The notes beneath the pieces were generated by a model. It searched no databases. It was not told the origin of the DNA and was given only the letters and a program-made list of their open reading frames with translations. The position numbers were made by a program, and so were the translations under genes. Below, piece by piece: positions 7,019 through 14,145 of a stretch of 14,145 bases of DNA. This DNA comes from Planctomycetota bacterium (lineage in GTDB: Bacteria > Planctomycetota > Phycisphaerae > WQYP01). Position 1 is the stretch's first letter; every line of letters begins with the position of its first letter. Where the stretch lies: contig JAJZCU010000009.1 in NCBI GenBank assembly GCA_021828935.1, positions 1 to 14,145 on the forward strand, given 5' to 3'.

Positions 7019-10009
7019 ATGTCTGACACGTCCTCGGAAGTCTATCCGTGCAATTCAAATCCGGCGGCGTCGGCCGCAATAAGCCGCAGGCAACTCATGG
7101 CCATGGCCGCCGCCGCCACGGCAGCCGTCGGCCTGTCCCGCGTGGACGGACGGGATCGGACGCCGCAGGCCACACCGCATGCCGGTACTTTGCCGGTGGT
7201 GCAAATGGACCTCTCAGGAACCAATTGGACGCTGCAACAACAAGATACCGGACACAAAATCTCCGCGGCGGTCCCTGGCTGCAATTATCAAACGCTGATG
7301 GAACATAAATTAATTCCAGACTTTTGGTATCGCGAAAACAACCATAAAGTGCAATGGGTTGCGGAAAAAACATGGATTTACGAACGTGAATTTGTTGTTT
7401 CCACCGCCATGCTGGCCAAAGCCCACGTTGAATTAATCTGCCACGGATTGGACACGCTGGCCAGCATCTCGATCAATGGGCGTCATGTGGCGGACACGGA
7501 CAACATGTTCCGCACTTACGCGCTGGATGTGAAACCGCATCTGCGAGCGGGCGCCAACGCCATTCGCGTTGTCTTTTCCCCGTTGAATGCATATGTGAAG
7601 GAACATCAGCAAGCCTATGATGCCAAATATAAAATTAATCTCGCCGGCGCCTCAAGCTGGGTCCGCAAGGCGCCCTACATGTGGGGGTGGGACTGGTGCC
7701 GCCAACTGCTGCCCGCGGGCATTTGGAAGAAAATGGAACTTCTGGCGTTTGATGCCCGCCTGACGGACTTGGGCCTTCTGCAGCAACGCCAGGCAGACGG
7801 CAGCGTGCGCGTTGACGCGCACGCTACCACCGCCGGCGACAGTGCGGGCCACGCGCTGCATGCCACGGCTTATCTTGGCAATCAAACCGTGGCGCACGGC
7901 AAAGCCACGGTCGCCGGCGGCGAAACCACCATTTCCATGGTTATCCAGCATCCACGGCTCTGGTGGCCCAACGGCATGGGCGAACAGCCCCTGTACCATG
8001 TGAAGGTGGAACTGCGCAACGCCAACGGCCACCTTGCGGACGCCATCACCCGCCGCACCGGCCTGCGCACCATTGAGGTGCTGCCCCCCGCCGATGGCAA
8101 GGCCATGCATGTCAAGGTCAATGGCGTGGCATTGTTTGTGAAAGGCGCCGATTGGGTTCCACCCGACGGTCTGCCTTCGCGCGTGCCCGATGAAACTTGG
8201 CGCTGGTACGCCCGGACCGCAGCCGAAAGCAACTTTAACTTCATCCGCCTCTGGGGCGGCGGATATTACGAAGCGGACGCGATGTTCGACGCCTGTGATG
8301 AACTGGGCATTCTGCTGCAGTTTGAATTTAAGTTCGCCAACACGGTTTACCCGGTGCGGGACAAGGCTTTTGTTGACAATGTGTCCGCCGAGTTTCATGA
8401 CAATATCCGCCGCACGCGCAATCACCCCAGCATCGCCATTTGGAGCGGTAACAACGAAATCGGCTACTTCAAAGGGTACAATTACCTGTTTGGAAAAATT
8501 GTGGGCGGCGCCGTGCGAAAACTGCTTCCCGGCGCGTTCTATGAAAAAGGCAGCGGGGCGTTCGGCAGCGGCGACATCCATGATTGGACCGTCTGGCACG
8601 GCCAGCAGCCATTCTCCGCGTATCGGAACATTGAGGGATTCGTGACGGAATTCGGCATGCAGTCATTTCCCGAACCGAAAACGGTACGGGCGTATACCGA
8701 CGCCGCCGACCGAACCAGCGTGCATACGCCCGTGATGCGCTATCACCAAAGGGATGGCAGCGGGCGTGGCAATGGCATTATCATGCAATATGTCCATGAA
8801 TACTTTGGTCGGGAGATATCTCCTTTTAACGACGCCCTCTGGCTCAGCCAGATCATGCAGGCCTATGCCATTCGCACGGGCGTGGAGCACTGGCGGCGTA
8901 ACATGCCGGCATCCATGGGCTCCGCCATCTGGCAATTCAATGATTGCTGGCCGGCGCCGACCTGGTCCATGATTGATCGCTACCGCCGCTTCAAGGCCGC
9001 ACAATACCATAGCAAACATTTCTTCGCCCCCCTGTTGGTTTCGCCCGTGTTAAAAGGGGACGCACTGGATGTGTATGTGGTCAGCGACCGGATGAAGGAT
9101 TGCGGCGGCATGTTATCCTGGCGGATAACCGATCTTACCGGCAACACAATTCTAAGCGGCGATCATAACGTGCAGATTCCGGCCCGGGCCAGCCGCCTGG
9201 CCCAAAGCATTGATTGCGAAGGGCTTCTGAAAAAGCACGGCGCAAGAAACGTGATCGCGTGGACGCAACTGCGCGTGGGCTCGCGCGCGGTCAGCGAGAA
9301 CATCGCAGTGTTCGCCTTGCCTCGCATGTTGTCCCTGAAACCGGTAAAAATTAATACCCATGTTGCCGCGGCCGCCGATGGTTATGATGTGACGCTGTCC
9401 GCGGACCGTGTCGCCCTTTACGCATTCCTTGACCTGCGCAAGATCGACGCCACCTATAGTGATAACTTTGTTCATCTGCACCCCGGAATGCACGCGACAA
9501 TTCATGTGAAGCCAGCCGCGACGATCACGCACCAGGAATTTGTCCATCGGCTTGGTGCCCGCAGCCTCATTGATTTGGCTGAGCTTGGGCCACCCGCTCC
9601 GATCGCCGCCGCCCCGGACGGCACATTCCATCTCACGCCGGATGCCGCCATTCTGCACGGCCCCGGCCTGCTGGTCGACAACGAACATGGGGCCCGCAAC
9701 ATCGGCTGGTGGAACAACCCCGCGGCATTCGTCTCGTGGAAGTTTGATGTTAAGGAAGGTGGCCGTTACGACATCATCGGAAACTTCGCCACGCCACAGG
9801 GCTCCGTCAAGCTGCGCCTGACGCTGGCCGGCCACACATTGGAAAAGCCCGTCCCGAAAACGCCCACTTGGCGCCAGCCGGAGAAAATTTCATTCGGGGC
9901 CATCGAAATTCCCCACGCTGGCGTGTACCAACTGGTCATTGGTCCCGGGGACGCGGCCCATTGGCATCCCGTGAACGTGCTTGGCATGACCGTTACGCCG
10001 GTCCGGTAA
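7019..10009 (+). CDS. Exported GH2 beta-mannosidase-type glycoside hydrolase
   Basis: 996 residues. Likely releases terminal beta-mannose from oligosaccharides (EC 3.2.1.25 type) outside the cytoplasm. Leader: ISRRQL (21-26) then an Ala-rich hydrophobic stretch to about 39, a twin-arginine signal, so it is probably exported folded. GH2 layout: N-terminal sugar-binding domain with VPGCNYQTL (85-93) and the family-typical GWDW (223-226) followed by AGIWKK; immunoglobulin-like domain; TIM barrel with acid/base E480 in WSGNNE and nucleophile E544 in VTEFGMQS; then WQFNDCWPAPTWSMID (638-653), typical of beta-mannosidases. An extra C-terminal module (about 870-996, NIGWWNNPAAFVSWKFDV) resembles beta domains found at the ends of some planctomycete and Bacteroidota fucosidases, possibly carbohydrate-binding. 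Convergent with the fucosidase-like gene, 63 bases apart. Other GH2 exo-mannosidase specificities are possible; the family is sure. Confidence 0.93.
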   Translation: MSDTSSEVYPCNSNPAASAAISRRQLMAMAAAATAAVGLSRVDGRDRTPQATPHAGTLPVVQMDLSGTNWTLQQQDTGHKISAAVPGCNYQTLMEHKLIPDFWYRENNHKVQWVAEKTWIYEREFVVSTAMLAKAHVELICHGLDTLASISINGRHVADTDNMFRTYALDVKPHLRAGANAIRVVFSPLNAYVKEHQQAYDAKYKINLAGASSWVRKAPYMWGWDWCRQLLPAGIWKKMELLAFDARLTDLGLLQQRQADGSVRVDAHATTAGDSAGHALHATAYLGNQTVAHGKATVAGGETTISMVIQHPRLWWPNGMGEQPLYHVKVELRNANGHLADAITRRTGLRTIEVLPPADGKAMHVKVNGVALFVKGADWVPPDGLPSRVPDETWRWYARTAAESNFNFIRLWGGGYYEADAMFDACDELGILLQFEFKFANTVYPVRDKAFVDNVSAEFHDNIRRTRNHPSIAIWSGNNEIGYFKGYNYLFGKIVGGAVRKLLPGAFYEKGSGAFGSGDIHDWTVWHGQQPFSAYRNIEGFVTEFGMQSFPEPKTVRAYTDAADRTSVHTPVMRYHQRDGSGRGNGIIMQYVHEYFGREISPFNDALWLSQIMQAYAIRTGVEHWRRNMPASMGSAIWQFNDCWPAPTWSMIDRYRRFKAAQYHSKHFFAPLLVSPVLKGDALDVYVVSDRMKDCGGMLSWRITDLTGNTILSGDHNVQIPARASRLAQSIDCEGLLKKHGARNVIAWTQLRVGSRAVSENIAVFALPRMLSLKPVKINTHVAAAADGYDVTLSADRVALYAFLDLRKIDATYSDNFVHLHPGMHATIHVKPAATITHQEFVHRLGARSLIDLAELGPPAPIAAAPDGTFHLTPDAAILHGPGLLVDNEHGARNIGWWNNPAAFVSWKFDVKEGGRYDIIGNFATPQGSVKLRLTLAGHTLEKPVPKTPTWRQPEKISFGAIEIPHAGVYQLVIGPGDAAHWHPVNVLGMTVTPVR

Positions 10010-10017
10010 CGGGCTTC

Positions 10018-10065
10018 CGCGCAGACGCGAACCGGCGCGTGGCGGACCGCGGCCCAGCCTGCGCG
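10018..10065. terminator. GC-rich inverted repeat between convergent genes (possible bidirectional terminator)
   Basis: CGCGCAG (10018-10024) and CTGCGCG (10059-10065) can pair around a 34-base GC-rich interior that may fold further (for example, CCG and CGG runs). It fills most of the 63-base gap between the two convergent glycosidase genes. No good T-tract follows on either strand, so an intrinsic terminator is uncertain. Confidence 0.25.
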
Positions 10066-10072
10066 CCCGTAC

Positions 10073-11419
10073 TTATTTAACAACCAGCGCGATGACCGTA
10101 TCCACTGCGTTCCAATGCGCGCCCGCGGGCAGCGTTATCTGATAACCCGCACGGTCCGGTCGCAGGCCCACCGCTTTGCCATGCAGCAGCGCGGCGCTGA
10201 CGAATTTTACATGATCCGCCGGCGGGCCGATTTGCAACGCATTCCCCCGGGGCGCCATGAGCACATGCAGGTAAACAGTTTTTCCATGCCTGCTGTCCAC
10301 CGCCACGCCCCACTGCGGTTTCGCAGCGGCCATTGTACCAGAGACATATGCCCGGCTGGGTTGCGTGTTGTAAATCGCGGTCGCGTTGGTCTGCACCAGT
10401 TTGCCGAAGGCCCGGAGCCCCCGCCGCACGCCCGTTTCCCATTGGTTGTTTGAAAATGGACTGGTGGCATAGACCACGCCGCCATTATGCTGGCCCTTGG
10501 TGGCGATGGAACATATTAGGAAGCGGTACATTTCACTTGGCGTGTATGTGAGCTTGCCCGCCTGGGCCCACCACGTCCCGGCGATGACCGCCGCAACCTG
10601 ATTCTGCGACGTATTGTAAAGATGTGGTTTGGCAATGTGATCAAAAAGATTCCAGTTTTCCCCGCCCACCAGATTAGCCGGCGGTTTGCTGCCGTCGCCA
10701 TTGGTCCAGATGGCCGCTTTCGGCGTGTAATGTAGCATGATTTTCTGTACCGTGGCGCCGTTGCTTGCCCCTCCGCCATCATCCTCCCAATAACCGGCAA
10801 TCGCCGACCCGTACCGCCGGCCTAACTCATTTAACAGATTATAATAAAGCTTGTTCCACTTGGGATCATGCGGCTCGCCATGCACCGCGCCCTTGATAAC
10901 CAGGCGTTTGGACGTCCAGCCCAGTTGGACTAATTTCTGGATCATGGGCGGCGTGAAATCATGCCGGTCATCCGGATGCACATACAGCACCAGTTTAATA
11001 TGCCGGGCCTTCAGCGCCGCCGCGAGGGCCGCGATTACGTCGCGCTTGCAGACATGCCCGGGAAATCCCGCCCCCCATACCTTACTAGGGAATAGCGTGG
11101 TCATGCGCCAGTGGTAGGCCGTAAAGATCACGTACTGTGCGCCCATGGTCTGGGCCATTTTAGCGATGCCCGCAACATTGAGCGCATCGGCAAATTGATT
11201 CACATTGCCCAGCGGAGGTTTGCCCGGCGCCGCCTGCGTCAACCCAAACACATAATGGACAAACAGCCCCAGTTTGGCGTTGCCCAACTCAGGCCGGACC
11301 TTTGGCGCGGCGGCCAAAGCGCTGCGCCCCGCCGCCCCGGCAAGCATGGCGGCGGCCAGAATACACATTTTAACTGCCGGGCGTCTCGGGGACGGTTCGC
11401 ATTTAGTAAATTTTACCAT
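10073..11419 (-). CDS. Secreted GH29 alpha-L-fucosidase-like protein, divergent
   Basis: 448 residues. Leader with basic start (K3, K6, R12, R13, K17), hydrophobic core (18-35) and likely cleavage near ALAAA (34-38). The rest follows GH29 order: KLGLFVHY (49-56) for the family's KFGIFIHWG; FTAYHWRMTTLFPSK (99-113) where fucosidases have a KHHDGF-type motif; LVLYVHPDD (143-151); GYWEDDGGG (209-217) at the place of the WFDG nucleophile, giving D213 or D214 as candidate; and a C-terminal beta-sandwich ending TVIALVV (441-447), typical of bacterial fucosidases. Only one of the two usual adjacent histidines remains (H103), so the sugar specificity may differ from L-fucose. The start at 11419 is preferred over an upstream frame from 11602 because it gives a clean signal peptide, with AGGA 8 bases before it and TATAAT upstream. 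The fold call is fair; the activity is uncertain. Confidence 0.8.
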   Translation of the reverse strand: MVKFTKCEPSPRRPAVKMCILAAAMLAGAAGRSALAAAPKVRPELGNAKLGLFVHYVFGLTQAAPGKPPLGNVNQFADALNVAGIAKMAQTMGAQYVIFTAYHWRMTTLFPSKVWGAGFPGHVCKRDVIAALAAALKARHIKLVLYVHPDDRHDFTPPMIQKLVQLGWTSKRLVIKGAVHGEPHDPKWNKLYYNLLNELGRRYGSAIAGYWEDDGGGASNGATVQKIMLHYTPKAAIWTNGDGSKPPANLVGGENWNLFDHIAKPHLYNTSQNQVAAVIAGTWWAQAGKLTYTPSEMYRFLICSIATKGQHNGGVVYATSPFSNNQWETGVRRGLRAFGKLVQTNATAIYNTQPSRAYVSGTMAAAKPQWGVAVDSRHGKTVYLHVLMAPRGNALQIGPPADHVKFVSAALLHGKAVGLRPDRAGYQITLPAGAHWNAVDTVIALVVK

Positions 11420-11443
11420 GTCCCGTGTCCTGCAAAGCGCTGT

Positions 11444-11449
11444 ATTATA
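11444..11449 (-). promoter_or_regulatory. Candidate -10 element of the fucosidase-like gene
   Basis: A perfect TATAAT on the minus strand, about 25 bases before the ATG at 11419, leaving a short leader containing AGGA. No convincing TTGACA-like -35 lies 16-18 bases further upstream, so an activator or another sigma factor may be needed. The 266-base divergent gap to the protease gene (11420-11685) also holds a perfect palindrome at 11619-11628, and no clear promoter for the protease. Confidence 0.4.
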
Positions 11450-11618
11450 TCCGTCATCCTGGGGCACTTTCGCCGGGGCGTTTGAATGGCCAAATTTTAT
11501 ACGCGCAGCGTTGCGGCTATGGGCGGATGCATTGCCCGGCCTCAATTGTGACGATTCGGCAAGGAAGTGCGGCAACCCAGCACACTTCCCACCATCACGC
11601 ACAAAGTCCCGTTTGTAA

Positions 11619-11628
11619 TTTCGCGAAA
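11619..11628. repeat. Ten-base perfect palindrome upstream of htrA
   Basis: TTTCGCGAAA lies 57 bases before the protease ATG. Its size and position fit a small operator, but a single 10-base palindrome can arise by chance and I do not recognise it as a site for a named regulator. Confidence 0.2.
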
Positions 11629-11670
11629 CAGAAAGCCCCCTGCGGTAACGTTTCTTGCGGAATGTTTACA

Positions 11671-11676
11671 GAGGAG
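11671..11676 (+). promoter_or_regulatory. Shine-Dalgarno of the HtrA-like protease gene
   Basis: GAGGAG followed by 9 bases and ATG at 11686; it fixes the start of the protease. Confidence 0.75.
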
Positions 11677-11685
11677 TAAGCCCGT

Positions 11686-13254
11686 ATGGTAAATGCCCGA
11701 AAATTCACAAAAACTGCGAGCCTTGTCATTGCCGCGCCACTGCTGGGGGCCCTGTCTTGCGCCGCGGCAAGCCCGGGACATTCCACATCCTTAGCCGGCC
11801 GCGCCGGCGCCCCGCCCACGAGCCTTCGTCATGCGTTTGAACGTGTGGACAGTCAAGTAAGAAATTCAGTGGTCGCCATTCACACTTTGCAGCGGACAAC
11901 CATTGTTAAGACCGTCACCACCGGTATTCTCACCAAACCCGCGGCGCGCCATGATGGCGCCCCTCGCAAGCCCGATTCCAACCGGGTCAATAGCGTTAAA
12001 ACCACCACCATTACCACCACAAAAAGCGTGGGCAGCGGCGTGATCGTGCGTGCTGACGGGTATATCGTGACCAACGATCACGTCGTGCGCGGCGCTGACT
12101 ATGTCAAGGTCATCCTGTGCAACGGGCTGGCTTACCGCGCCAAAGTGGTGGGCGTGGACCCCAACACCGACCTTGCCGTTGTTAAAATTCATGCCCCAAA
12201 CCTTCAGCCCGCCGTCCTGGGACATTCCGCCCGGCTGCGCGTTGGGCAATGGGTCTGTGCCTTCGGGGCGCCGTTTGGCCTTGGCCGCACCCTGACCAAC
12301 GGCGTGATCTCCGCGGTGCATCGGCGAAACGTAGGCTATCTGGTCAAGCAGCATCCAACATGCGCAGGACTTATTTACGAGGATTTTACGCAATCAGACA
12401 CGCCCATTAATCCCGGCAACTCCGGCGGGCCTTTGTTTAATCTTCGCGGCCACGTTGTCGGCATCAACAGCGCCATTATGAAAACCGGAACCGGGGGTTT
12501 TGAGGGGGTTTCTTACAGCATTCCTTCCAGTATTATTCGCAACGTTTCCAACGCAATTATCGCCCATGGCAAGGTGGTGCGCGCGTGGGTGGGCGTGGCG
12601 GCCGCCATTCCATCGCGCAATTGCTGGGCGGACTTAACCCGCAGCGAGGGCTATTCTGGGCCCGGCGGCGCGTTGCTAACCCGCGTGGAACCCGGCAGCC
12701 CCGCCGCCAAAGCCGGCCTCGTCGCCGGTGACGTATTGATTGCATGCAATGGCCGCCGTATTAATAATGTACAGGCGCTGCGCGAATCATTGGCGGTGGA
12801 AAAGCCCGGCACGCAGGTGCATTTGAGCGTGTTCCACGACGGCCATGTCGTACAACACACTGCAACCATGGCGGTTGAGCCCAAATCGCTGCCGGCGTTT
12901 CTGAAATCGCGGCGCCCGCAAAAATCCGCCGGCGCACTATTCGTCGCCGCCGCTGGCCTCGCGGCCCAAAATGCAACCCCTGGCCTTCGAAAAAAGTTTG
13001 CCATCACCGGCCCCGCCGCCGTTGTCATCACCGCCGTGGATCCGGTCAGCCCCGCCGCCTACGCCAACATCGGTCCCGGTACAACAGTGCTGCGCGTTGG
13101 CAACGCCGCGGTCAGTTCCGTGTCGGCATTGCGCGCCGCCCTGGCCAGTGCGCCTGCTGGTAAGGCCGTTTTGTATATCCGTCCTCCGCATGGCCAGCCG
13201 CGCGCGGTCACTCTGCCCGCAGGCACGCTGCAAATCCCCAATGTTTGCTTTTGA
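11686..13254 (+). CDS. HtrA/DegP-type serine protease (S1C) with two PDZ domains
   Basis: 522 residues. ATP-independent envelope serine protease that degrades or refolds damaged proteins. N-terminal signal peptide (K6 and K9, hydrophobic 11-28); C25 does not sit in a good lipobox, so a soluble or loosely tethered periplasmic form is more likely than a lipoprotein. Trypsin-like domain about 45-300: catalytic H132 in TNDHVV, D162 in NTDLAVV, S246 in GNSGGP, all present. Between the first strand (SVVAIHT, 61-67) and SVGSGVIV (114-121) is an insertion of about 46 residues rich in Thr, Lys and Arg, at the position of the DegP LA loop. PDZ1 about 300-400; PDZ2 about 415-512 is diverged. It is divergent from the fucosidase-like gene and not obviously in an operon. 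The family is sure; whether it corresponds to DegP, DegQ or DegS cannot be told. Confidence 0.95.
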   Translation: MVNARKFTKTASLVIAAPLLGALSCAAASPGHSTSLAGRAGAPPTSLRHAFERVDSQVRNSVVAIHTLQRTTIVKTVTTGILTKPAARHDGAPRKPDSNRVNSVKTTTITTTKSVGSGVIVRADGYIVTNDHVVRGADYVKVILCNGLAYRAKVVGVDPNTDLAVVKIHAPNLQPAVLGHSARLRVGQWVCAFGAPFGLGRTLTNGVISAVHRRNVGYLVKQHPTCAGLIYEDFTQSDTPINPGNSGGPLFNLRGHVVGINSAIMKTGTGGFEGVSYSIPSSIIRNVSNAIIAHGKVVRAWVGVAAAIPSRNCWADLTRSEGYSGPGGALLTRVEPGSPAAKAGLVAGDVLIACNGRRINNVQALRESLAVEKPGTQVHLSVFHDGHVVQHTATMAVEPKSLPAFLKSRRPQKSAGALFVAAAGLAAQNATPGLRKKFAITGPAAVVITAVDPVSPAAYANIGPGTTVLRVGNAAVSSVSALRAALASAPAGKAVLYIRPPHGQPRAVTLPAGTLQIPNVCF

Positions 13255-13350
13255 CCGAAGCCCACGCGCGCCGCTGCATTTCTTAGCAACACTGCTGACA
13301 ACCAAGTTAGCAAGGCGGTCAAATCTGCCATCACATTGCGCCTGAATATT

Positions 13351-13379
13351 GGCCCACAATCTGGATTTTTTGGGCTTTT
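13351..13379 (+). terminator. Possible terminator after htrA
   Basis: GGCCCA (13351-13356) pairs with TGGGCT (13371-13376, one G-T pair) around a 14-base AT-rich loop and is followed by three T. It lies 97 bases after the protease stop codon. The stem is short and the T-run poor. The rest of the 206-base gap holds the candidate tRNA promoter and, directly before the tRNA, a mini-hairpin CCCA-CAAAA-TGGG followed by CTTTTTC (13441-13460). Confidence 0.25.
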
Positions 13380-13389
13380 ACGGGCCTAT

Positions 13390-13418
13390 TTGTGGCGGAA
13401 TCGAAAATGAGGTAAGAT
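13390..13418 (+). promoter_or_regulatory. Candidate promoter of tRNA-Thr
   Basis: TTGTGG (13390-13395), a 17-base spacer and TAAGAT (13413-13418). Transcription would start near 13425, about 36 bases before the mature tRNA. The spacing is ideal, but the matches are only 3 of 6 and 4 of 6. Confidence 0.35.
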
Positions 13419-13460
13419 AGCCGAAAATAAGGCTTAAATTCCCACAAAATGGGCTTTTTC

Positions 13461-13532
13461 GCCGATGTAGCTCAATGGCAGAGCAACGGTTTTGTAAACC
13501 GTAGGTTGTCGGTTCGAGTCCGACCATCGGCT
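13461..13532 (+). tRNA. tRNA-Thr (anticodon TGT)
   Basis: A complete cloverleaf of 72 bases can be drawn by hand. The acceptor stem GCCGATG pairs fully with CATCGGC. D arm: GCTC/GAGC with loop AATGGCA. Anticodon stem: ACGGT/ACCGT with loop TTTGTAA, so the anticodon is TGT, reading ACA. Variable loop: AGGTT. T arm: GTCGG/CCGAC with loop TTCGAGT. The discriminator base is T and no CCA is encoded, so CCA must be added by a nucleotidyltransferase. The gene stands alone between htrA and a small membrane protein gene. Confidence 0.97.
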
Positions 13533-13646
13533 GTCGGCGCAGAATCGGCGGAATTAGCTGGTTGCGCCACGATCCGGCCGTGCGAAGAACGCCCGTTGCG
13601 GACCGGTATTCCTGTCAATTTCCCGTCAATCCGGAGCCATTGCAAC

Positions 13647-13961
13647 ATGAAGATCGATTCCTACGGCTGGTTTCTTCTTGCGGCGGCCGCAGTGGTCCTG
13701 GTCGCCGGGCTAATTGGCGTGGCGCTGGTCAAGCGGAAGCTGGGTCGCGGCCCGGCATATGGCCTGGCAATCGGGCTGTGGGTTGTAGGTTTTCTGATTC
13801 CCACGGGCAATCTGCGCGAGATGTTCATGCTCAGTGGCGTGATGCGCATGGTGGGCTTCTTCGGCGCTATTCTGGTGATGCTAAATCTAGGGAAGAAGCG
13901 CGGCGGCAATCCACCCGTTAAACCTTGGCCACCGACGGACGCTGAAGGATTCAACGAGTAG
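13647..13961 (+). CDS. Small three-helix membrane protein of unknown function
   Basis: 104 residues, not recognised as a named family. Three hydrophobic segments: about 6-28 (Ala/Val-rich), 37-54 (ending FLIPTG) and 59-82 (Met/Val-rich), separated by short polar turns KRKLGRG and NLRE, then a polar Gly/Pro/Lys-rich tail KKRGGNPPVKPWPP. By the positive-inside rule the KRK loop and the C-terminal KKR would be cytoplasmic. The start at 13647 is chosen because GGAG lies 10 bases upstream and the hydrophobic helix begins at once. The same frame is open further upstream into the tRNA, but that extension is an artefact of the tRNA sequence. The gene begins 114 bases after the tRNA, a gap with no other visible feature. 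Confidence 0.7.
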   Translation: MKIDSYGWFLLAAAAVVLVAGLIGVALVKRKLGRGPAYGLAIGLWVVGFLIPTGNLREMFMLSGVMRMVGFFGAILVMLNLGKKRGGNPPVKPWPPTDAEGFNE

Positions 13962-13970
13962 CGCCCGGGC

Positions 13971-14012
13971 CCCCGCGACGCATGGGCGCGGAGACCGCGG
14001 CCGCGTCCGGGG
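13971..14012 (+). terminator. Strong nested stem-loop after the small membrane protein gene
   Basis: Outer stem CCCCG-(bulged C)-GACGC (13971-13981) pairs with GCGTC-CGGGG (14003-14012). An inner perfect hairpin CGCGG-AGA-CCGCG spans 13987-13999. It begins 9 bases after the stop codon. The T6 run (14027-14032) is 14 bases downstream rather than directly adjacent, so it may act as an RNA 3' end stabiliser or an imperfect terminator. Confidence 0.45.
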
Positions 14013-14033
14013 CGGAAAATACTCGCTTTTTTG

Positions 14034-14062
14034 TTGACAATCGCGCTGAAACGCGCAATAGT
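14034..14062 (+). promoter_or_regulatory. Sigma70-type promoter pointing out of the right edge
   Basis: A perfect TTGACA (14034-14039), a 17-base spacer and AATAGT (14057-14062, 4 of 6). It follows the stem-loop after the membrane protein gene and points to a gene beyond the window. No open reading frame or RNA gene is recognisable in the remaining 83 bases, so the leader is long or the product is an RNA. Confidence 0.5.
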
Positions 14063-14145
14063 GCGGCTCGGCTTCTATCTGTTTTTTTTGTCGGCGCTGG
14101 TTTGCAACCGCGCTGAGCCATACATTTTCCGTCCAGTCTTGCGTA

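Noticed and set aside
7652..8599. 315-codon open frame on the minus strand
   Set aside because: It lies fully opposite the GH2 catalytic region, whose motifs are unmistakable; this frame has no recognisable motif.
11420..11602. Longer N-terminus for the fucosidase-like protein from 11602
   Set aside because: It would put 61 residues before a clean signal peptide and run through a TATAAT element.
6273..13254. A single defence or conflict system joining Uma2, AAA+ pair and HtrA
   Set aside because: HtrA has a signal peptide and an intact envelope-protease layout, and is separated from the ATPases by two secreted glycosidases on mixed strands.
13449..13646. N-terminal extension of the small membrane protein across the tRNA (reading ...VAQWQSNGFVNRR...VRVRPSA)
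   Set aside because: This peptide is what a tRNA gene gives when translated; the tRNA is certain, and a start with GGAG at 13647 explains the real protein.

Overview
GC-rich (by eye a little under 60% G+C), densely coded bacterial DNA with six complete protein genes, one protein gene running off the left edge, and one tRNA. The gene content fits a free-living member of the Planctomycetota or wider PVC group: a pair of very large atypical Clp-like ATPases, a Uma2 protein, exported GH2 and GH29-type glycosidases, and HtrA with two PDZ domains. This placement is an inference from gene types, not a marker-gene result. No phage, transposon, CRISPR or integration signature was seen. No stretch longer than about 270 bases lacks a gene.

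Left part (1-6836, all minus strand). Reading in the direction of transcription: a Uma2/DUF820 PD-(D/E)XK-fold protein (6836-6273), then two tandem paralogous two-ring AAA+ proteins of the ClpA/ClpB architecture (6152-2955, and 2958 to beyond position 1). The two ATPase genes overlap by four bases (ATGA), so they are probably translated together. Both lack the usual Clp N-domain and the ClpB middle domain and share an uncharacterised N-terminal region. Their first AAA+ rings are eroded, strongly in the upstream protein, while their second rings look fully active. The upstream protein ends in a region resembling the PCRF domain and extreme C-terminus of class I peptide release factors, with the GGQ domain missing. 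This ATPase pair is the least ordinary part of the window.

Middle part (7019-11419). Two exported glycan-degrading enzymes lie convergently: a GH2 beta-mannosidase-type enzyme with a twin-arginine leader and an extra C-terminal beta module, and a divergent GH29 alpha-L-fucosidase-like protein with a secretory leader. They suggest breakdown of mannose- and fucose-containing polysaccharide outside the cytoplasm.

Right part (11686-14145). An HtrA/DegP-type serine protease with an intact catalytic triad, a tRNA-Thr(TGT), a 104-residue three-helix membrane protein, a stem-loop, and a well-formed sigma70-type promoter pointing out of the right edge. The protease probably handles damaged envelope proteins. 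Nothing links it functionally to the AAA+ pair 5 kb away.
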